Below, piece by piece: positions 61,895 to 64,000 of a stretch of DNA of 64,000 nt (within the stretch, counting starts at the first letter, position 1; each line of letters starts with the position of its first letter). Source of the stretch: Tistlia consotensis USBA 355 (GTDB lineage Bacteria > Pseudomonadota > Alphaproteobacteria > Kiloniellales > DSM-21159); contig NZ_FWZX01000005.1 in assembly GCF_900177295.1 (NCBI RefSeq), positions 62,001 to 126,000 on the forward strand, read 5' to 3'. Below the pieces are notes generated by a model. It made no database searches. It was not told the origin of the DNA and saw only the letters and a list, made by a program, of their open reading frames with translations. The position numbers and the translations under genes are program-made.

Positions 61895-63445
61895 ATGAGC
61901 AGCGCCACCGCCGAGTTTCACGTCCCGCCGCGGCGGTTCATCGCCTTCCTGGCGATGGGCTTCGGCATGTTCATGGCGATCCTCGACATCCAGATCGTCT
62001 CGGCCTCGCTGGCCGAGATCCAGGCCGGGCTCTCGGCCAGCAGCGACGAGATCTCCTGGGTCCAGACCTCCTATCTCATCGCCGAGGTCGTGATGATCCC
62101 GCTGTCCGGCTTCCTCGGCCGCCTGCTCTCGACCCGCGTGCTCTTCGCCGTCTCGGCGGCCGGCTTCACCCTGGCCAGCGCGCTCTGCGCGACCGCGACG
62201 ACGATCGACGAGATGATCGTCTACCGGGCGATCCAGGGCTTCATCGGCGGCGGCATGATCCCCTCGGTCTTCGCCGCCGCCTTCACCGTCTTCCCGGCCT
62301 CGCGCCGGCCGGTCGTCTCGCCGCTGATCGGCCTGATCGCGACCCTGGCGCCGACCATCGGGCCGACGGTCGGCGGCTACGTCAGCCATGCCCTGTCCTG
62401 GCACTGGCTGTTCCTGCTCAACGTGCCGCCGGGCATCCTGGTCGCGATCACGACCTGGAGCCTGATCGACTTCGACGAGCCGGAGCCCGGCCTGCTCCGC
62501 CGCTTCGACTGGCTCGGCCTCGGCGCCATGGCGGTCTTCCTCGGCTCCCTCGAGTACGTGCTCGAGGAGGGCGCACGCGACGACTGGTTCGACAGCAGCC
62601 TGATCCTGGCCCTGGCCCTGGTCTCGGCCGCCGCCGCCCTGGTCTTCTTCGTCCACGTGCTGCGCCGTCACGAGCCGATCGTCGACCTCAAGGCCTTCGG
62701 CGACCGCAACTTCGCCCTCGGCTCGCTGTTCTCGGCGGTGCTGGGCGTCGGCCTCTACGGCCTGACCTACGTCTATCCGCTCTACCTGGCCCAGATCCGC
62801 GGCCACGATTCGCTGCAGATCGGCGAGACGCTCTTCGTCTCCGGCCTCGCCATGTTCGCGACCGCGCCGATCGCCGGGCGCCTCGCCTCCAAGGTCGATC
62901 CGCGCCTGATGGTCATGACCGGCTTCCTCGGCTTCGCGCTCGGCACCTGGATCATGACCGACGTCACCGTGCAGTGGGACTTCGACCAGCTCCTGGTGCC
63001 GCAGATCCTGCGCGGCGCCTCGCTGATGCTCTGCATCGTGACGATCAACAACCTGGCCCTCGGCACGCTGCCGCCGGCCAAGCTGAAGAACGCCTCGGGC
63101 CTCTACAACCTGATGCGCAACCTGGGCGGCGCGATCGGCCTGGCGATCATCAACACCGTGCTGAACGACCGCACCGACCTGCATCTCGCGCGCCTGCACA
63201 GCTCGGTCGCCTGGGGACGCGCCGCCGTCGCCGATCGCCTGCAGACCCTGCAGGCCGCCTTCGCCGCCCACGGCCTGGACGGCAGCCGGGCCGCGGTCGC
63301 CGAGCTGGCGGCGATCGCGCGCCGCCAAGCCCACGTCATGTCCTTCGCCGACGTCTTCTTCCTGCTGACCCTGCTCTTCGTCTCCCTGGCCTTCCTCGCC
63401 TTCACGCTGCACCGCCCGCGACGGGCCGCGGCCGGCGGCCACTGA
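61895..63445 (+). CDS. emrB: EmrB/QacA-type drug efflux pump, DHA2 family
   Basis: A 516-residue MFS antiporter with about 14 membrane segments. Motifs are MAILDIQIVSASLAEIQ (motif D1), WVQTSYLIAEVVMIPLSGFL, GGGMIPSVFAAAF, and ATLAPTIGPTVGGYVS (motif C). It exports drugs or lipophilic compounds with EmrA. It begins 13 bp after emrA ends. Induction through the TetR protein is likely. Confidence 0.93.
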   Translation: MSSATAEFHVPPRRFIAFLAMGFGMFMAILDIQIVSASLAEIQAGLSASSDEISWVQTSYLIAEVVMIPLSGFLGRLLSTRVLFAVSAAGFTLASALCATATTIDEMIVYRAIQGFIGGGMIPSVFAAAFTVFPASRRPVVSPLIGLIATLAPTIGPTVGGYVSHALSWHWLFLLNVPPGILVAITTWSLIDFDEPEPGLLRRFDWLGLGAMAVFLGSLEYVLEEGARDDWFDSSLILALALVSAAAALVFFVHVLRRHEPIVDLKAFGDRNFALGSLFSAVLGVGLYGLTYVYPLYLAQIRGHDSLQIGETLFVSGLAMFATAPIAGRLASKVDPRLMVMTGFLGFALGTWIMTDVTVQWDFDQLLVPQILRGASLMLCIVTINNLALGTLPPAKLKNASGLYNLMRNLGGAIGLAIINTVLNDRTDLHLARLHSSVAWGRAAVADRLQTLQAAFAAHGLDGSRAAVAELAAIARRQAHVMSFADVFFLLTLLFVSLAFLAFTLHRPRRAAAGGH

Positions 63446-63581
63446 CGGGCCGCGCCCGTCCCGGAAAAGCCCGGCGATCGTAACCGAAGATTAATGCGCA
63501 CTTTCCTAGTTTGGCATGCCGACGTCTTCCGGGCGTCGGGCGCCGCGCCGACCGTGCGCCTCCTGCAATCCGGGAACCCAC

Positions 63582-64000
63582 ATGCCCAAGCTCCTCCGCG
63601 ACATGCGCATTTCCGTCCTGCTGACCAGCCTCTTCGCGATCATGCTCGTCATTCTGGTCGTGCGCCTCGGCGCCACCATGCTCGACGCCGCGGACAAGAG
63701 GCAGGCCGCGGAGATCGCGGCGAGCACCGCGTCGGCGGCCGAGACCGTCTTCACGGCGCTGCAGAACACGCGCCTGGAACGCGGCCCGACGACCAGCGCC
63801 CTGAAGGCCGAGGGCCCTGCCGCCGCCAGCTTCATCGCCTCGGTCGAGAACCGCCGCTCGATCTCGCGGCCGGCCCTGGAAGCGGTGATCGCCGCCTGCA
63901 GGCGGATCGCCTGCTCGAGCGCCGTCGATCCCGAGCAGCTCGACAAGGATCGCCAGAACCTCGAGCGCCTGCGCCCGATCGTCGACACGTCGCTCAAGAG
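63582..64000 (+). CDS. Membrane sensor protein, truncated by window end
   Basis: The first 139 residues of a protein that continues past the window. One membrane helix (VLLTSLFAIMLVILVVRLG) is followed by an extracytoplasmic helical part (VFTALQNTRLERGPTTSAL), reminiscent of NIT/4-helix sensors in chemoreceptors and nucleotide cyclases. It may be a methyl-accepting chemotaxis protein, but the output domain is not visible. Confidence 0.6.
   Translation, partial: MPKLLRDMRISVLLTSLFAIMLVILVVRLGATMLDAADKRQAAEIAASTASAAETVFTALQNTRLERGPTTSALKAEGPAAASFIASVENRRSISRPALEAVIAACRRIACSSAVDPEQLDKDRQNLERLRPIVDTSLK

Overview
The window is uniformly GC-rich with densely packed genes. Its content points to an alphaproteobacterium, probably from the Rhodospirillales or a nearby lineage: a complete Tad/Cpa pilus locus, DUF2336, DUF4396 and DUF6455 proteins, a MarR-type regulator next to the pilus genes, a Gram-negative porin, and several sugar and aromatic catabolic clusters. 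This placement is inferred from gene families only. I saw no tRNA, rRNA, CRISPR array, transposase or integrase.

Layout. 1-2.4 kb: two AurF-type diiron oxygenase paralogues flank a 48-residue Cys-bearing peptide gene on the opposite strand. 2.4-5.7 kb: a SAM/cyclase/ATPase/TPR signalling protein. 5.8-9.9 kb: an aromatic or quinate-type catabolic cluster (TIM-barrel isomerase-like protein, broken type II dehydroquinase, intradiol dioxygenase, MhpD/HpaH-type hydratase). It lies between a broken piece of a class II aldolase gene and the intact aldolase. 10-18 kb: a three-domain acyl-activating/ACP/acyltransferase protein, trehalose phosphatase, DUF445 and DUF4396 membrane proteins, and an HpcH/HpaI aldolase. 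18-19 kb: an isolated gene of different composition joining a PUA/EVE-like region to a GIY-YIG-like domain. 19-29.7 kb: a sugar-acid-type operon (RbsB/RbsA/fused RbsC-RbsC importer, SDR, 3-hydroxyacid dehydrogenase, BKACE, two SMP-30 lactonases) with a divergent FCD-GntR regulator and a shared operator. 29.8-33 kb: a pyroglutamyl peptidase-acetyltransferase fusion, and a divergent alcohol dehydrogenase/LysR pair. 33.2-37.6 kb: a membrane CHAT protease with a small hydrophobic partner, placed between a duplicated 3' fragment of a DUF2336 gene and the intact gene. 37.6-54 kb: MarR regulator, the Tad locus (tadD, tadC, tadB, cpaF, cpaE, cpaD, cpaC, cpaB, cpaA, flp, tadG, tadF-like, tadE-like), a cytochrome b561 and a histidine kinase. 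54.3-64 kb: an aspartoacylase-family/ATP-grasp pair, a small methyltransferase, a porin under a double palindrome, Sco1, and a TetR-controlled EmrAB-type efflux system. A truncated membrane sensor gene ends the window.

How the genes work together. The best-supported systems are the Tad pilus (prepilin, peptidase, secretin, ATPases, platform and pseudopilin proteins), the ABC-import/lactonase/dehydrogenase/BKACE operon, and the TetR-EmrAB unit with two operators and divergent promoters. The most unusual signals are (a) the diiron-oxygenase/peptide arrangement, which may be an unrecognised RiPP-type locus, (b) the CHAT protease plus small hydrophobic protein module, and (c) two cargo modules (CHAT and aromatic) that each sit between an intact gene and a partial same-strand duplicate of that gene, suggesting a common mode of insertion.
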